From Ottelia alismoides (lineage: Eukaryota > Streptophyta > Magnoliopsida > Alismatales > Hydrocharitaceae), in contig JAZKJV010003367.1 in NCBI GenBank assembly GCA_037367405.1, forward strand, positions 124,001-188,000: a DNA stretch of 64,000 bases, written 5' to 3'. Position 1 is the first letter of the stretch, and the number at the start of each line of letters is the position of its first letter. The position numbers were made by a program, and so were the translations under genes. Positions 21,601 through 34,378 of this stretch are shown here, in pieces. The notes below the pieces were generated by a model. The model saw only the letters and a program-made list of their open reading frames with translations, had not been told where the DNA came from and did not search any database.

Positions 21601-24473
21601 AAAACCAGTTAAATGAATTAATGAGTTAAATGCAAAAGAGGTCGATTAATTTCTACTTGGGTAAACAGTTGATTCACGGTTTTCAGGTTTTAAGAAAATG
21701 TGTGAGAGAGAGAGAGTATATATATATCAAAATGTCGCTGCAACTCAAAACTGAATCAAAAAAATTTATTCTAATTTAATAAAAATAAGAAGAGTTGTTT
21801 ATTTTACATGGTATAACAAACATGATCGAACTCAGGGAGGCTAAAGTATCCGAGGGTTAATTAATTAATGATAATTAATGAAGAAATTTTCTTTTATTTT
21901 TACTTTTGTAATTTTTATGTTTTAATAGATTTTTAATATTTTATATATTTTTATATTTTTCTGATTTTTTATTTTGATGAATTTTAATTTTGCAAAATTT
22001 TATAATATTTTAATTTTTGAAAACAATTTTATGAATATGTATACAAAAGAAACAAATAACCTTTTTTGTATCTCAAATATAGAAATATAATAAAAAATAG
22101 AGCAAAATATTTTTATATTTTATATTTTTACCGTTTTATGATTTTATGTTATTTTTAGATTTTTAACATTTTTATGATTTTATGATATTTTTAGATTTTT
22201 TTGTGGATTTTATAAATAATAAAAATTGAATATAATGAAGAAAGCAAAATTATGTTATTGTTTTTATCTTTTTAAAATATTAAAAAAATCAAATCAACTG
22301 GAAATAAATTTTAAATAGATGGATTTTTATTGAGCTCTAAAATAAGCCAAGTTTTACAGTTTTTAATTTTTTCTAAGAATTTATATAATTGTTATAATAT
22401 TTTTTGAACTTTTAATTTTGTAATTTTGTGATTGAATTTTAAAATTAATTTTACGTAGGTGATAAAATAGGGTAAAATAAAGCTATATAATTTTTGTAGA
22501 TTTTTTCAAAGACTTTCAAAAAAATTTAATGAATTTTCTAAAGCTAACATGGAAAATAAGATAGTTTTGGATTTTTAAAAATAATAGATAGAAGAAATAT
22601 TAAGAATGAAAATTACTAAAGTTAAACTATTAAATAGAAACTTAATCTAGTTCTTAGGGATTTTATAAAAGTATTTAGATAATTATTAAGAGAAATTAAT
22701 GATAAAATAAAATGTTGTAGAGATTGGACTCAAATCTAATTATTAGAAACTCTATAGACTAATTATTTACAAACAATTAAAAGGCAAGACAAATAATGTA
22801 ATTTCTCCGCTATTTCATGTGTTTGTCCACGTAAATCTATAAATGAGGGACTAATTGCAAATTGTTGAAACTTATGGAGTAGTTAATATCAACAAATAAC
22901 AAGTATATTTATATCAATTTTCACAAAAAGCGTGTGCTGATGCACGTGAGTTAAAAAATGAGGACTGAAATGCAAATAGAGAAAACAAAAGGAGTAAAAT
23001 GCAATTGCTCAAGTAACAATAATATGACATATATCCAAACTAAATTTATTTACAAATAAAAGAAACTTGATAAATAAAGGTGCAAATTTCACCAGGTAAC
23101 ATGCGATGCACGTGGAAGATGTATGATTGTGATGTGGTGCTCATGATCTGATCTAATGGTCGCCTTTTGGGTGTGAATGAAAGACTCATGCAATCTGGGA
23201 TGCTCTACTTTTGGTCTAACGGAAGAGAAGGCTACTGGAAGAACAACTTCAAGGTTGCTCCAGATGAGATACAATTTCCTTGATCTCATCTCTCCTCGCT
23301 CCGATTTGGTTCTTAATGTCTTCAGAAGCCTCATTATGAAATCTCGCACTGAATGGAAGCTACAATCGAGTACAGGTCCCGTTGATCAAGGATTTGGAGC
23401 GTGATCTTAGATATAGGTGAAACTCGACCTCCAAATGCCCAATCTCGCTCTAGGTGAATATCTTATCTCCTACAAATTATCCGAGGCTCGAAGGAGGTGT
23501 TCCGGCTACGGTTATTGAGAAAAAACAACACAAATCAGAGGTGGATGGATCACGTTAGGTGGGTATGAATGTTTGAACCTAAATTTCCTCAGATCTGATG
23601 ATATAAGGTTGATCATACTGGGCAAGGAAGCTATTAAAAAGCAGAATGAGTCGGGTGAGGTGATTAGAATGATTGTATGATAAGATCAAAAGAACAAAAC
23701 ACCTGATCAAGTAGATCAGAGCTGAAATGATAGATCTAAAATTATGAATCAATATGCAATTAAATGAAAGAAAAATGAGTGGAAAATAACTAAATTGTTT
23801 ATGAAGAAAATGCAAAGAAATTGGAGAAGATTCTAGCCTCTAAAGGGTTCCAAACCTGGAAGCATTAACTTGTCGAAGTAACTCTTGCTCTTCATCCCAA
23901 TTCGCGAACTCCTGAACGACTGTTGCCTTCGTTATCACCTCAAACGAGCTCCTACGACCATTCTTGTGGTGAAAGGGAATAAAAATGGATAAGATTGAGA
24001 TGGAGGTTCATGAGATTAATTTACAGAGACAAAGTTTGGGCGAAATTCAAATTGGAAATGGACGTGTGAATTGAGATGGAAAGAGTGAAAATTATTCATG
24101 CGAAGGGGAGTGATCTTGATATATTAATCGGGTGGTGGAATCATGCAAGTAGGTTGAATAAATCGGGTTGGATAAACATGGGAAGAAGAGGACTCGTACA
24201 TTTATTTGGGTAATTGAAAGAAGAGGACCAATTCACCCAGGCTAACGAACCCAGGTCCAACTAATTAGAGCTCTGACACGAATGGGTCCAAACACTAGAC
24301 AAAATAATATAAAAATAAATAAAATTAAATAGAAAATAAATACAAAATGATTTGAAATTGAAATGTTTTTTAAAATAAACATTATTATATATTAATAAAC
24401 TACTTTTATGTTAAAAAATAATTAATTAAATAGGTTAAAACAAAAAAAACATTTATTCATAGCTATATAATAC
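21601..24473 (-). repeat. LTR of element D, part 1 (split by element B)
   Basis: Minus-strand LTR sequence. GATCGAACTCAGGGAGG at 21824-21840 is the conserved block found near the U5 end of every LTR here; AT-rich sequence follows, then a GC-richer block from about 23080 to 24270. It stops at AATAC (24469-24473), the target duplication of element B, and resumes after 40662. The left edge is not fixed and could be anywhere from about 21580 to 21650. The two parts without insertions total about 3.85 kb, the same as the solo LTR. Confidence 0.5.
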
Positions 24474-25935
24474 TGATGTGACTAAAATCATTTAGAGCTT
24501 TTTAGAAGAAAAGATTGTCGATGTAGAAAAAGCCGCAAAAGGATCCTAGTCGATCAAATAAAATTCGGTTTTTAGAGAAAACCTACACTAAATATTTAAC
24601 CAGGTGAGTGTGCCTGGGTCGAACTCAAGGAGGCAGAATAGGCTACTTTGATTCTTTTAAGAGAAAGTATTTTTGTGTTTATTTTATCTCTTCTTAAAGC
24701 GATCAAGGAATAAACTACAATTTTTATGGGATTTTTTATTTTTATTTGATTTTATTCTTTTATAATTTTTATTTATTTTTCAAAGTGGTATTTTTCACAC
24801 AATTTATTTACTCTATAATAGGTGAAATATAGAAGAAATATAGATGATATTATATAATAGGTGAAACGATCGAGCAACGAGCTCGAACAACACACGAAAA
24901 CAAATCAAAGCGGAGACAATTGGCGACAAAGCAAATCACGATGAAAACACATCGAAAATACACGAAAACTACTGAAAACCTCATGGAGGTAGTTGTGTAA
25001 CTACCCCAAGAAAATCTACGAAAAATTATGTCAAGAATAGGTCCAAAACTCCCCTACAGACCAGGGGTATAAGTGCAAGAAAAAGAAATAGAAAATACCC
25101 ACAAATTGGTCCTCGATAAGGACTGTTTTGTAAAGAAAATATAAAAGTTTACATTTAGGTCCCTGTGCGGGGACCTAAATGTAATCCTGGAAAACTTCGG
25201 AGCTGGAATGAATATCTGAAAGTCCTCGGGATTTATCTTGCAATTTTTCCACTGTTTCGTCTAGACGACTATGATTAGAACGTGAGCGCTGATCTAGATC
25301 GTCCGATGAAGACACGTGTCACAAGCCTGTAGCTCGCGTGTTCTTCAACTGTTCTTGGGTGGTTGGGCAACTGACAAAGGGTGGTTCTTCGTTGATTTTT
25401 CACGAGTAGCTGCGGCGAATTTGGATCTCCGACAGGTCCAGATGGTTAGCTCCTCTAACCCTCGAGCTCGCCCGCGGTGGATGGCGGTCGGCGATGGCTC
25501 TAAGCGACGACGGAAGCTCGATGAAGGTGGTGGTCTACTGTTCCTGGTGTCTGATGGTTAGGTTGTTATGCCTGCTTTGAGTTGTGATTTCGTGAAGATG
25601 AAGAGCTTCGGATGCTTTGAAAATTGCTCTTGATGAGAGCTGGATCTGCAAATCACAATTTCATTGCTCGATTTGCGAGAAATCGGCCAACAAGTTAGGT
25701 TTTTGCAAGATCAAAGAGGGTTGTTTCCAGACTTAGTGAAATGCGCGTGAGAATTATACGAAAAATGGAAAGCGTTTTGGATTGAATTCGAAACGATTTA
25801 GGAATTGACTATGAGTGTGCGTCTAAGCTAGATGATTAGGCGAGCTAATTATGTGATTAGCCACGCTAATCATGGCATGAGGATCTAAAAGAAATATGAT
25901 GAAAGTGGAGGAATAGATCTGGGACGAAGAGGTGT

Positions 25936-25941
25936 ATTTAC
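25936..25941 (-). promoter_or_regulatory. splice-donor-like site in the element B LTR
   Basis: Minus strand TTAGAG then GTAAAT, at the end of the GC-rich block. The same site is at 38988-38993 in the right LTR. It corresponds to the GTGAAT site in element A. Confidence 0.3.
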
Positions 25942-26180
25942 CTCTAATAGATGCTCGACGACCGATCTTCGCCGGATCTGGACGCGCGCGTGGTGGTGAT
26001 GTAAGGCTGAGCTTCACCTTAGAACTTCTCCTCGACGATCCCTCTTCCACGCGGGGTAGCCTTCGGGTGTTGTCACCACCGGAGTGAGGCAGAGCGAGGT
26101 GGAGGAGATGGGACTCGGCCACTGGCAGTTAAGCTTTGGGTGGTTGAAGAATAGTTAGTTGGATCTGTCAACTTTGAAGG

Positions 26181-26188
26181 TTTATATA
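26181..26188 (-). promoter_or_regulatory. TATA box, left LTR of element B
   Basis: Minus-strand CCTATATAAACC, about 170 bp downstream of the G-box palindrome in element orientation and just before the GC-rich block. Confidence 0.55.
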
Positions 26189-26358
26189 GGGAGATTTCGT
26201 GGGATTCAAGTTAGATCGAATGGTTGGCGAGAAAGAAGGTTGTTAGAAGAGGCAAATCAATGGATTAGATCATCAGAGGGGGTTATAATACGTATGAGAG
26301 AAATAAGTGAAGTTGGTTAGTTGGAACAGCTTCTTTACTGTCTTCTTGAGAAGATGAA

Positions 26359-26386
26359 CCAGGTGCTGACACGCGTCAACACCTGG
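26359..26386. promoter_or_regulatory. 28-bp ACGT-type palindrome, left LTR of element B
   Basis: Arms CCAGGTG and CACCTGG flank TGACACGCGTCA. One inner base pair is mismatched. The right LTR keeps ACGTGT at the centre, so this copy probably lost the CACGTG core by mutation. Confidence 0.6.
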
Positions 26387-27585
26387 TTGGCCAGATGTGC
26401 AAAATTACTTGTAAATTCAATATTAAATAATAAATAATGTTATTTTAAATAGGTATAAAAGCAAGAAATGTAAATAATTAAGTTATCTAATTTATGGAAT
26501 AGTCACCTTTTATAAATAATAAATATTATTAGAAATATAAATATTATATTAATAAATATGTATAGATAAATAGGTTTTGGATTTTTAATTTAATAAATAA
26601 ATACTTAAAAATTAATTTTAAATTTTCTTAATTATTAGAATAATAAATAAGGGTTGTGTGCATTTTTAGGGATTTTAATAAATTAATTTACATATATTAA
26701 TAAATATAGGTATAGGTTATCCAGTTCATTTTTACCTATAATTTAGGGTTTTTGATTTTATTAAAATAATAAATAAGCTCAAAAAATTATGAAATAAATT
26801 AGGATGAAATTACAAGATCATGAAAATAATTAAAAATTATAAACTTATTAAAAATATAAATAGTGTGTTCTATATAAAATAAATAACCCAGAAACCCCGT
26901 TGTCATTTAGTCCCAAAATTGACTTTTTGCAAATGGACATCGAATTCAATGAAACCACCTCTATTAATTAGAGAGTATTATTTTATGAATTTAAACGTGA
27001 GCATAGTGAAATTGGAGTTTGTATGAAGAAGTTATGATGTTCGGAAGTTGGGATTTTGACAATTTATAAGTAAGATTTCTTGGTATATATATAGGGTAGT
27101 ATTTTTAACTTATTTTTATATTTTTATACACATTTTTAGAAATAATAAGGAAAAGAGTTTGGTGAAAAATATATGCATATGAGTTTATTTAAAATCAATG
27201 AAGTTTTGTATTTATTTGATAAATAGTGAGAAGTACATGAAGTATGTCTTAATTTATTTTTAGGGTTTTCTTTCCTTATCTCACCCTACTTATTGGTTTG
27301 TCGACCAATCCATGCGAACTTGATCTCGGGAGTTAGGCTATAAATATACCTTGTAGTTATATTTATATTTATAAGTCATATTTTTCATATATACATATAT
27401 CCAATCTGCCTTCTTTTCTTTTTCTTTATTCGTTATTTATTTACATGATTTTTATGCTTAAAAGTGAATTTTTATTCATGAATGAAGTTTGAATAAAAGA
27501 TGGAAATTAATGAATATTTACATGTATTTGTTAAGAGTTTTAAGACAAAATGTGACAGAAAAGTTAATGAATTATGGATTCATCA

Positions 27586-27598
27586 ACCCCCTATACTT
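27586..27598 (-). other. polypurine tract of element B
   Basis: Minus-strand AAGTATAGGGGGT directly before the 3' LTR. It is identical in core to the tract repeated in the stem-loop array at 29220-29797. Confidence 0.8.
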
Positions 27599-29217
27599 AA
27601 ACTTTGCTAGTCCCTTAGCAAACACTTATTTGAAAAGTAAGTGAAAAAGAAAGAAAGTTAGAATGAATTTGTTTTCTTAAACCAATTCATGAGAACAGAC
27701 AAAGGACAGAGCTCGATAGAGCCTGAAACAAGCATTTTGTCAGAGCCTTAACTAGGATCGGGATTTTATCCTCAACAGTCCTCAAGTTCCAAAAATCCTT
27801 ATTCAAGATCACCTCATCGACTAGTTCAGACTCACTTATTCATTTCGCAAACTCTATCATCCTTGAAGTCAATTTGTACAGTGTGTGAATTGATTTAGCT
27901 CTTCCTGCTTAGAGAACCAAAGGAACCTTCCATCCTGGCTATACACTTCTATTGCTTCCTCATCCAGCTACTATTTCCTTGGGGAGGGAGGTATTCCCTT
28001 CTGAGCTCAGTTCGTGCTATGACCACAATTGAATATAGAGAGAAGATAGAAGAATGAGAAAAGAAGTGGAGTGCGACCAGTATAGAGGCATCTCCTTGTG
28101 AAGCTCAACCGGCGTAGCTAAGTCTCCACTGAGATGTGCAGGCATTTTTGGTGGAAGCTTGGACCATTGTGGTCGTATTTGTATTTGGTGGCTTCTTCTT
28201 TGATTTGACTTTATAATTTGCTTGCACTGCATTCATCTCTTTGTGCCTCGACGGATATAGCATCTTTTATTCCGTCCCTTTTTTGAGGTCTTAGAAAAAT
28301 TGTGTCAGCAAATCCTTCCCTCATCCGAAGCGACTATCACAACTACAATCTCTCCCATCTTTAGACTTCAATTCCGCAAAGACAAGGATAGAAACGCACT
28401 ACCAAGATGTACTGCCATTCGCAACTCCATGCAAGTCGAGCTAAGTGCAGAGTGCATGTGTTCAAGATTGGTTCACTGGTGTAGAGTTGTACGGATGACA
28501 CCAAATGGTCTACTTAAACACATATGACTTGATTTCCCGAATATGGTCTTATGGAACCCAAAGATTTTAAGTCATAGACCTGAAGAGTCTAAATTCCAGC
28601 TCCTAACTAGGCTCCTTACAATGGAAGTTAAAAGCCGTGATCAAGCTCCATTCTTTAGTCTAAACTCAATCCTTAGTTCCAGAAATCAAACTTATTTTGA
28701 AAAATGTGAATGCAAATGCAACCATGTTCTTGTGAAGTATATTTTCTGAATTTTACTCGTTTTTATAGATTTTATGGATTTTGTATTTTTTATGACTTTT
28801 AAGATTTTGTATTTTTTATGGATTTTCTGATTTTTATAAACAAGTTTTTGTACATGAATTTTACAAGATATATTTTATTTGAGTTAAATATCTGATGTAT
28901 TTTACAGATTTTATCTACCAAGAATTTTTACAAGGATTAAATGATTTTTACACATGTTTTAATAAATAGGATTTTAAATAAGTAATATACAAATTTTTAA
29001 TAGAAACTTTATACAAATTTTCAATACAACTTTTAATTACAGATTTTAGATACAAGTTTTAGACATATTTTACTTATTTCCAAGGATTTTCTAAATAATA
29101 TATATATATATATATAGATTTTAACTTAACCCTTACCCACTTTTTATGGATTTTATAGATATAGAAAATACATAAAAGTACGAGTTATGGACAAAAGTAT
29201 ATATACAATATATACAC
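27599..29217 (-). other. 3' non-coding region of element B
   Basis: 27600-28750 is moderately conserved with the equivalent regions of A, D and E; 28750-29217 is AT-rich with many TTTTAGATTTT/TTTACAAG words and a short TA run near 29100. The 71-75-codon frames here are not shared between elements, so no gene is called. Confidence 0.45.
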
Positions 29218-29797
29218 ACCCCTTTACTTAGCTTGAGCTATGTCCCCATAGCATCAAAAGATAAAAAGGAGGACATAACTCATGCTAAGTAAAAGTGGGT
29301 GAAAAAGACCTTACGAAAACAAGTCAGTCAACTCTCCCCCTATACTTACGATCAGGTAATCGTAAGTATAACGGGAGAGCAAAAATGGGAAGATTGAGTG
29401 AAAAAAATATATAACAAAAGCTCAAAAGGAATAAAGACCTTACGAAAGTGGGTGAAAAAGACCTTACAAAGACAAGTCAGTCAACCCTCCCCCTATACTT
29501 ACGATCAGGTAATCGTAAGTATAACGGGAGAGCAAAAGTGGGAAGATTGAGTGAAAAAAATATATAACGAAAGCTCAAAAGGAATAAAGAATACGAGATC
29601 ATAGAAATCACTCAGTCCCCCCTATACTTAGGATAAAGCATCCTAAGTATAGAAAAGAGTGTAGCCAAAAATCGGAGACCAATGATTCGTGAAGAAGAAA
29701 GGATATACAAAAGAGTCAGAATAAAATATAAAACGTGAATCAACGGGCAATCAGTCCCCTCCTATACTTAGGATATGGTATCCTAAGCATAAAGACG
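29218..29797 (-). repeat. array of polypurine-tract-like stem-loops, element B
   Basis: Five hairpins. The clearest has perfect 13-bp arms at 29622-29634 and 29640-29652 around a 5-base loop. On the element's sense strand its downstream arm reads ATCCTAAGTATAGGGGGG, so each unit ends in a copy of the polypurine tract. Two units (about 29340 and 29493) share perfect 12-bp arms (TATACTTACGAT). The unit nearest the LTR (29222-29292) is a long imperfect hairpin containing the pair GAGCTATGTC/GACATAACTC. Confidence 0.85.
29295..29600. repeat. 153-bp tandem duplication within the array
   Basis: Two nearly identical copies start at 29295 and 29448, both with GTGGGTGAAAAAGACCTTAC. Each contains one complete stem-loop, which shows how the array can expand by whole units. 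Confidence 0.85.
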
Positions 29798-29974
29798 AGC
29801 AAAAATGGGGATGATTATGGTCTACGAAGAATATAAGTGTCGCGGATCTCCAGAAATCGAATGGCTCAAAAGCATTTGTACAGGATGAGAAGAAGTGAAA
29901 GAATGATCACGATTCTTGTACAAAATATATCACTTCAGTACGGGCCAAATGATCAGTAATCTCGATGAAGTGTT

Positions 29975-30957
29975 TCAGCATCTGCCCGTTAACCAGAACG
30001 TTTCTGCACCAGGTGACACATCTGATATTGCTATACTTCCATTGTCGTGCACCGTTCTGACTATGTAAGGTCCTTCCCACTTTCTTTTTAATTTGCCAGG
30101 AAAAATTCTTAATCTTGCATTGAACAACCATACTTTATGCCCAACGACAAAGCTCTTGTGCCGAATTTGTTTGTCATGCCATTTCTTCACTTTGTACTTA
30201 TAAATGAGAGCGTTCTCGTTTGCTTGATTTCGAATCTCTACCAGCTCATTCAGATCTATATTTCTCTTGGCTCCTGCTTTCTGTGCATCAAATAAAATTT
30301 CTCGAATAGCCCATTCAGATTTGTGCATGATCTCTAGGGCAAATGGCACAGCTTTCCATAAACCAATCTAAATGGTGAAGTACCTAAGGGAGTTTTATAT
30401 GCAATACGATATGCCCAAAGAACCTGATCTAGAAGCTGTGACCAGTTCTTCCTATCCGGTTGTACTAATTTCTGGAGAATTTATTTCACCTTCCTATTTG
30501 AAACTTCAGCCATGCCGTTCGTCTGTGGGTGGTAAGGAGAAGCTACTCTGTGATCAATACCATATTGCTTCACTAGCTTTTTGACCTCCTTATTAATGAA
30601 ATGGCCACCCCCATCTGAAATAAGAATACGTGGGATCCTGAACCGTGAAATAATGTGTTCCCTTAGGAACTTGCAAACTATCTTACTGTCTGCGGTTCGT
30701 GCGGGTATAGCCTCCACCCATCTACTAACATAGTCTACAACGAGAAGAATGTATTCAAAGCCGCTGCTGGAAGGGAACGGTCCCATGAAATCTATGCCCC
30801 ATGCGTCAAAAATCTCTCAAATAATAACGGGTCGCATCAGCATTGCATCTCTAGCACTGACTGTCCCTACTGCTTTCTGACAATCTGGGCAACTCTTCAC
30901 AAATGTACAGGCATCTCTAGTAAGAGTTGGCCACCATAATCCGCTCTGAAGTACCTT
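29975..30957 (-). pseudogene. integrase pseudogene of element B
   Basis: Integrase inserts the cDNA into the genome. The core frame 30481-30786 (101 codons) shows [22 protein letters not shown], then ISDGGGHF with the second catalytic Asp, then [13 protein letters not shown] with the catalytic Glu. The first Asp lies just upstream in IDFMGPF. The N-terminal His/Cys zinc-binding part begins at the end of the RT/RNase H frame ([11 protein letters not shown]) and continues to a CPDCQ. The C-terminal frame 29975-30349 carries KVKKWHDKQI and FPGKLKRKWEGPY, the usual Ty3/gypsy integrase tail. TAA stops interrupt it after NRKVK (about 30480) and before the core, and a stop lies at 30958-30960. Non-functional. 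Confidence 0.88.
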
Positions 30958-32800
30958 CTACATTGTCCTCTTCCCTGAGTGATGTCCTCCCACTTCTAAA
31001 GAGTGACACAAAGTGAGGATACTATTATATTCCTCCCGAGGAATACACCTGTAAACACAATCCGGTTCTTCACGAAAAAGAATCGGATCCTCCCAGTGGT
31101 AGTATCGTGCCTCAAAAACTAGTTTATCAACTCGATTCTTTGGCCAACCTTGAGGAATTTTCTGTGTGACCACAAAATTCACTATATCAGCATACCATGG
31201 AAGTTCGGTAACCGCAAAGATGCTCTCGTCAGGAAATCTTTCTGCAATCTTTGACGTGTACTCATCTGAAGTCTGATCTGTCTCTAATCGGGAGAGGTGA
31301 TCATCTACCACATTCTTTACCCCAGGTTTATCTTTAATGTCCAAATCGAATTCCTGAAGTAATAGAATCCATCTAAGAAGGCGTGCCTTAGCATCCTTCT
31401 TTTCCATCAGAAACCGGATGTCTGAATGATCTGTGTAGATTGTGATTTTCGAGCCAAGAAGATATGATCGGAATTTATCTAGAGCGAATACTACTGCCAA
31501 CATCTCCTTTTCTGTCACTGTATAGTTACGCTGAGCATCGTCTAAGGTTCTGCTGGCATAATGGATGACAATGGGAAGTCCATTCCTTCTCTGTCCTAAT
31601 ACAGCCCCGACCGCAAAATCTGAAGCATCCGTCATGATCTCGAAGGGTAGAGACCAATCAGGCGGCTGTAGGAAAGGAGCACTGATAATCTTTTCTTTTA
31701 GTGTGAGGAAGGCATTAAGACATTTATCATCTGACAAGAACTCGATGTCTTTGCCTAATAATTCAGTTAACAGTCGGGCAATCTTGGAGAAGTCTTGGAT
31801 AAACTGTCGGTAAAAACCGACTTGCCCCAGAAATGACCGTAACTGTTTGATGTTGGATGGTGGTTCGAATCTTTTGATGACATCTACCTTGGCAAGGTCA
31901 ACCTCCATGCCTCGCTGGGAGATGACGTTCCCCAACACGATCCCATGTGTAACCATAAAATGGCTCTTTTCCCAAGACAGAACGAGATCTACCTCACAAC
32001 ACTTTTTAAGAACCTGGTCTAGGTGTGCTAAACAATCGTCAAAGGACTCACCATAGACCGAAAAATCATTCATAAAAACCTCTAGAAAATCACCAACCAT
32101 GTCCGTAAAAATAGCAAGCATACACCTCTGGAAAGTAGCAGGAGCGCTGCACAATCCAAAGGGCATCTGTCTAAAGGCATACGTGCCGAACAGACATGTG
32201 AATGTGGTTTTCTCCTGGTCTTTCGCAGCAATTGATATCTGGTTGTATCCGGAGTAACCATCAAGGAAAAAAGATATACTCCTTCCCTGCCAACCGTTCT
32301 ATGACCTGGTCTATAAAAGGCAACGGGAAGTGGTCCTTCTTCGTCGCGGCGTTCAATTTCCTATAGTCAACGCACACCTGCCACGACGTGGTTACTCTCT
32401 TTAGAATCTCCTCTCCATTCTCATTCTTAACCATCTGAATTCCCGACTTCTTTGGGACAAAATGTAATGGGCTGACCCATTCAGAGTTGGAGATGGGATA
32501 AATGAACCTTGCATCACACCATTTCGTAATCTCTTTCTTGACAACTTCTCGTAAAATCGGATTCAACCTACGCTGAAACTCTCTGGAGGGTTTGCTGTCA
32601 TGATCGAGATAGATATGATGAGAACACAAAGCAGGATTAATCCTGCGTAGATCGGATACAGTCCACCCAATAGCCTTGCGGTTTCTTTCTAGAATCCCCA
32701 TCAGACGAGATTCTTGATCGTCGGTTAAAGATGAATTGATAATGACCGGAAACTGTTGATGTGGACCCGCAAGGAAAGTATATTTCATGTTTGGTGGCAA
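30958..32800 (-). pseudogene. reverse transcriptase / RNase H pseudogene of element B
   Basis: RT copies the element's RNA and RNase H removes it. The N-terminal RT frame is 32261-32800 (FQRRLNPILREVVKKEI, VPKKSG, VCVDYRKLNAATKKDHFPLPFIDQ). The remaining RT and all of RNase H are in the 402-codon frame 30958-32166: [38 protein letters not shown], then RNase H with [33 protein letters not shown] and TDHSD. The two frames are offset by a T-homopolymer near 32265, which creates a premature TGA. The catalytic pair reads N-D instead of D-D, expected to abolish polymerisation. Upstream it adjoins protease; downstream, integrase. Family assignment is very secure. Confidence 0.93.
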
Positions 32801-33547
32801 TGTTTTTAATTCTGGTAAGGTAGATTATGGATCTGCTGAAACCTCATCCATATTTGTACTGGGATCTGTATCGATTGTGGATTTGTCGGCATTCTGATTA
32901 TCCACCATGCCAATGTGCTCTATAGTTGGACTACAGAAGATGTTCAAAATATCATCCGACTCGCTACTATGCTCACTTTCAGAGTGACCAGAGGAAAACA
33001 AATCAGCTAAATGAAATTCGGTCTCTAGATCATCTGAAGTAGAGGAATTGTGTAAAGTCTCTGAATCTGAAAGGTCTGCAATAAGTTCATCAGAAATCTG
33101 ATCCCTTTGCTTCTCATCATCCAGACTAAAATATAAAGTATCGTATGAAGAACTTCCAACTGTGGTCTCGGACCCATCTTCTGCTAGGGAATCTTGGGTC
33201 TCTACTCGATACCTTTTGAGGTCGTCAAGACGGACCTCGTCCATGTAATCACATGTGGCTAAAGAACTCAAGAAATCCGAAGATGCATCACTAGATGTGT
33301 TGGATTCTCTCACCATCTCTATATATACCTTCTCGCCCTCGGCGTGAAAAGATACCTTCCCTCTATCATAATCGAAGAGAGCCTTTGGAAAGGCCTCTCG
33401 AGAATAATCGGGGTAAGGTGTAACTGTATAGGGCAATCCATGTCCAGGACCGTAAAGTCCACTGGGAATTGCAGACCCTGCACGGTTACGATAACGTTCC
33501 TTAATATACCTCAGGTCTCTTTACGGATCTATCAGCAAAATGAAGGA
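32801..33547 (-). pseudogene. protease C-terminus and acidic linker of element B
   Basis: The 203-codon frame 32825-33436 is strongly acidic and serine-rich (SSSDASSD-like and SESEHSSESDD stretches). Its start corresponds to the part of element A that follows ITLGRPFL, so the protease end lies near 33370-33430 but is split across frames. The linker joins protease to RT in this lineage and has no known enzymatic role. Stops and a frameshift separate it from the preceding frame. Confidence 0.6.
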
Positions 33548-34378
33548 TCACGCGGATTTGTAAAGAGGACCTAACTCGATCTTATCGAGTAAAGAAGGGG
33601 GTATCAAATTGATCGAGGAACCGTTATCTAAGAGAGTACGATCAAATTCGGCTTTTGCGATCTCGCATCTGATATAATGTGCACATGAGTCCTTTTTCTT
33701 CTTTGGTAACTTATTCTGAATAGCACAAGATGTAGCCTTAGTCAAAACATGTTTCTCTGTACGAGATCTCTTTTTCCTACGCGTGGTGCATCGGTTTTTC
33801 AATTGATTCTTAAGCGTAGGAAAATGATCTAAGGCATCATGAAGTGGGATCTTCAAAAAGATGTGATCTTTAAGTAAACGCTCGGTATCTAGAGTCACAG
33901 CATTCTTTTTGTTATTTTTCTTTCCTTTTCCTAACAGAGCATCGGGAAAAGGAACAATGTCAGGGATCAGAAAATCAGAATTTTTATTGCTATTGGAATC
34001 AACTTGTACATCGAGAGTTTCAGAATTATGTACAAAACTCTCTAAAACAGGGGAAGATATATTTTTCTCGGGAGTATCTGCATGATCTGGCGTGATGTCA
34101 TCGTCTGATTTGCCAGTGTCCATGTCAACTGTATCGGCATCGCTCCCGGCTCTTAGATTGTCCTCATCAATATGCTGGTTATCCTCCTCAACATCAGATT
34201 CTTGCGGCTCATGGATTTGCTCCTGCTCCTCGTCAAGTGCCCGCTCTTCTATTCCAACAGGTGCTCGTGGCGATTTACCGCTCCTGAGATGAATGAAGTT
34301 AGATAAAAATTCAGGAAAAGAGATCATACCTGTAGTGTCTACCTGATCTGGATGCCTTCTCTTTTTGTTCGGGTTCAT
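33548..34378 (-). pseudogene. gag C-terminus / protease active-site region of element B
   Basis: A 276-codon frame. The middle is acidic; residues 180-230 are basic (RRKKRSRTEKHVLTKATSC), which could bind nucleic acid in place of a zinc knuckle. The end carries FDRTLLDNGSSINLIPPSLL. Retropepsins normally have DTG or DSG at this point; here it is D-N-G, and element E has D-G-G. Athila-type proteases are divergent here, so this could be lineage variation or decay. The frame is lost shortly after LGPLYKSA. Confidence 0.75.

Larger units (their letters stand above)
24474..27585 (-). repeat. left (3') LTR of element B
   Basis: 3112 bp, TGATGTGACT..GGATTCATCA. It aligns with 37585-40657. Differences include an extra stretch of about 60 bp near 25400-25470 that is absent from the right copy, and many transitions at CpG. 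Read on the minus strand it has AT-rich U3, palindrome, TATA, GC-rich block, donor-like site, then the conserved GAGTTCGACC block. Confidence 0.92.

Noticed and set aside
25823..26122. LTR-encoded protein starting downstream of the TATA box in element B
   Set aside because: The frame has an alternative start in the right LTR and diverges by frameshift between the two copies, so there is no sign of conservation.
29218..29797. CRISPR-like array
   Set aside because: The repeats are palindromic and spaced, but this is a plant retroelement 3' region. Repeats vary in arm sequence and spacing, and no cas genes exist.
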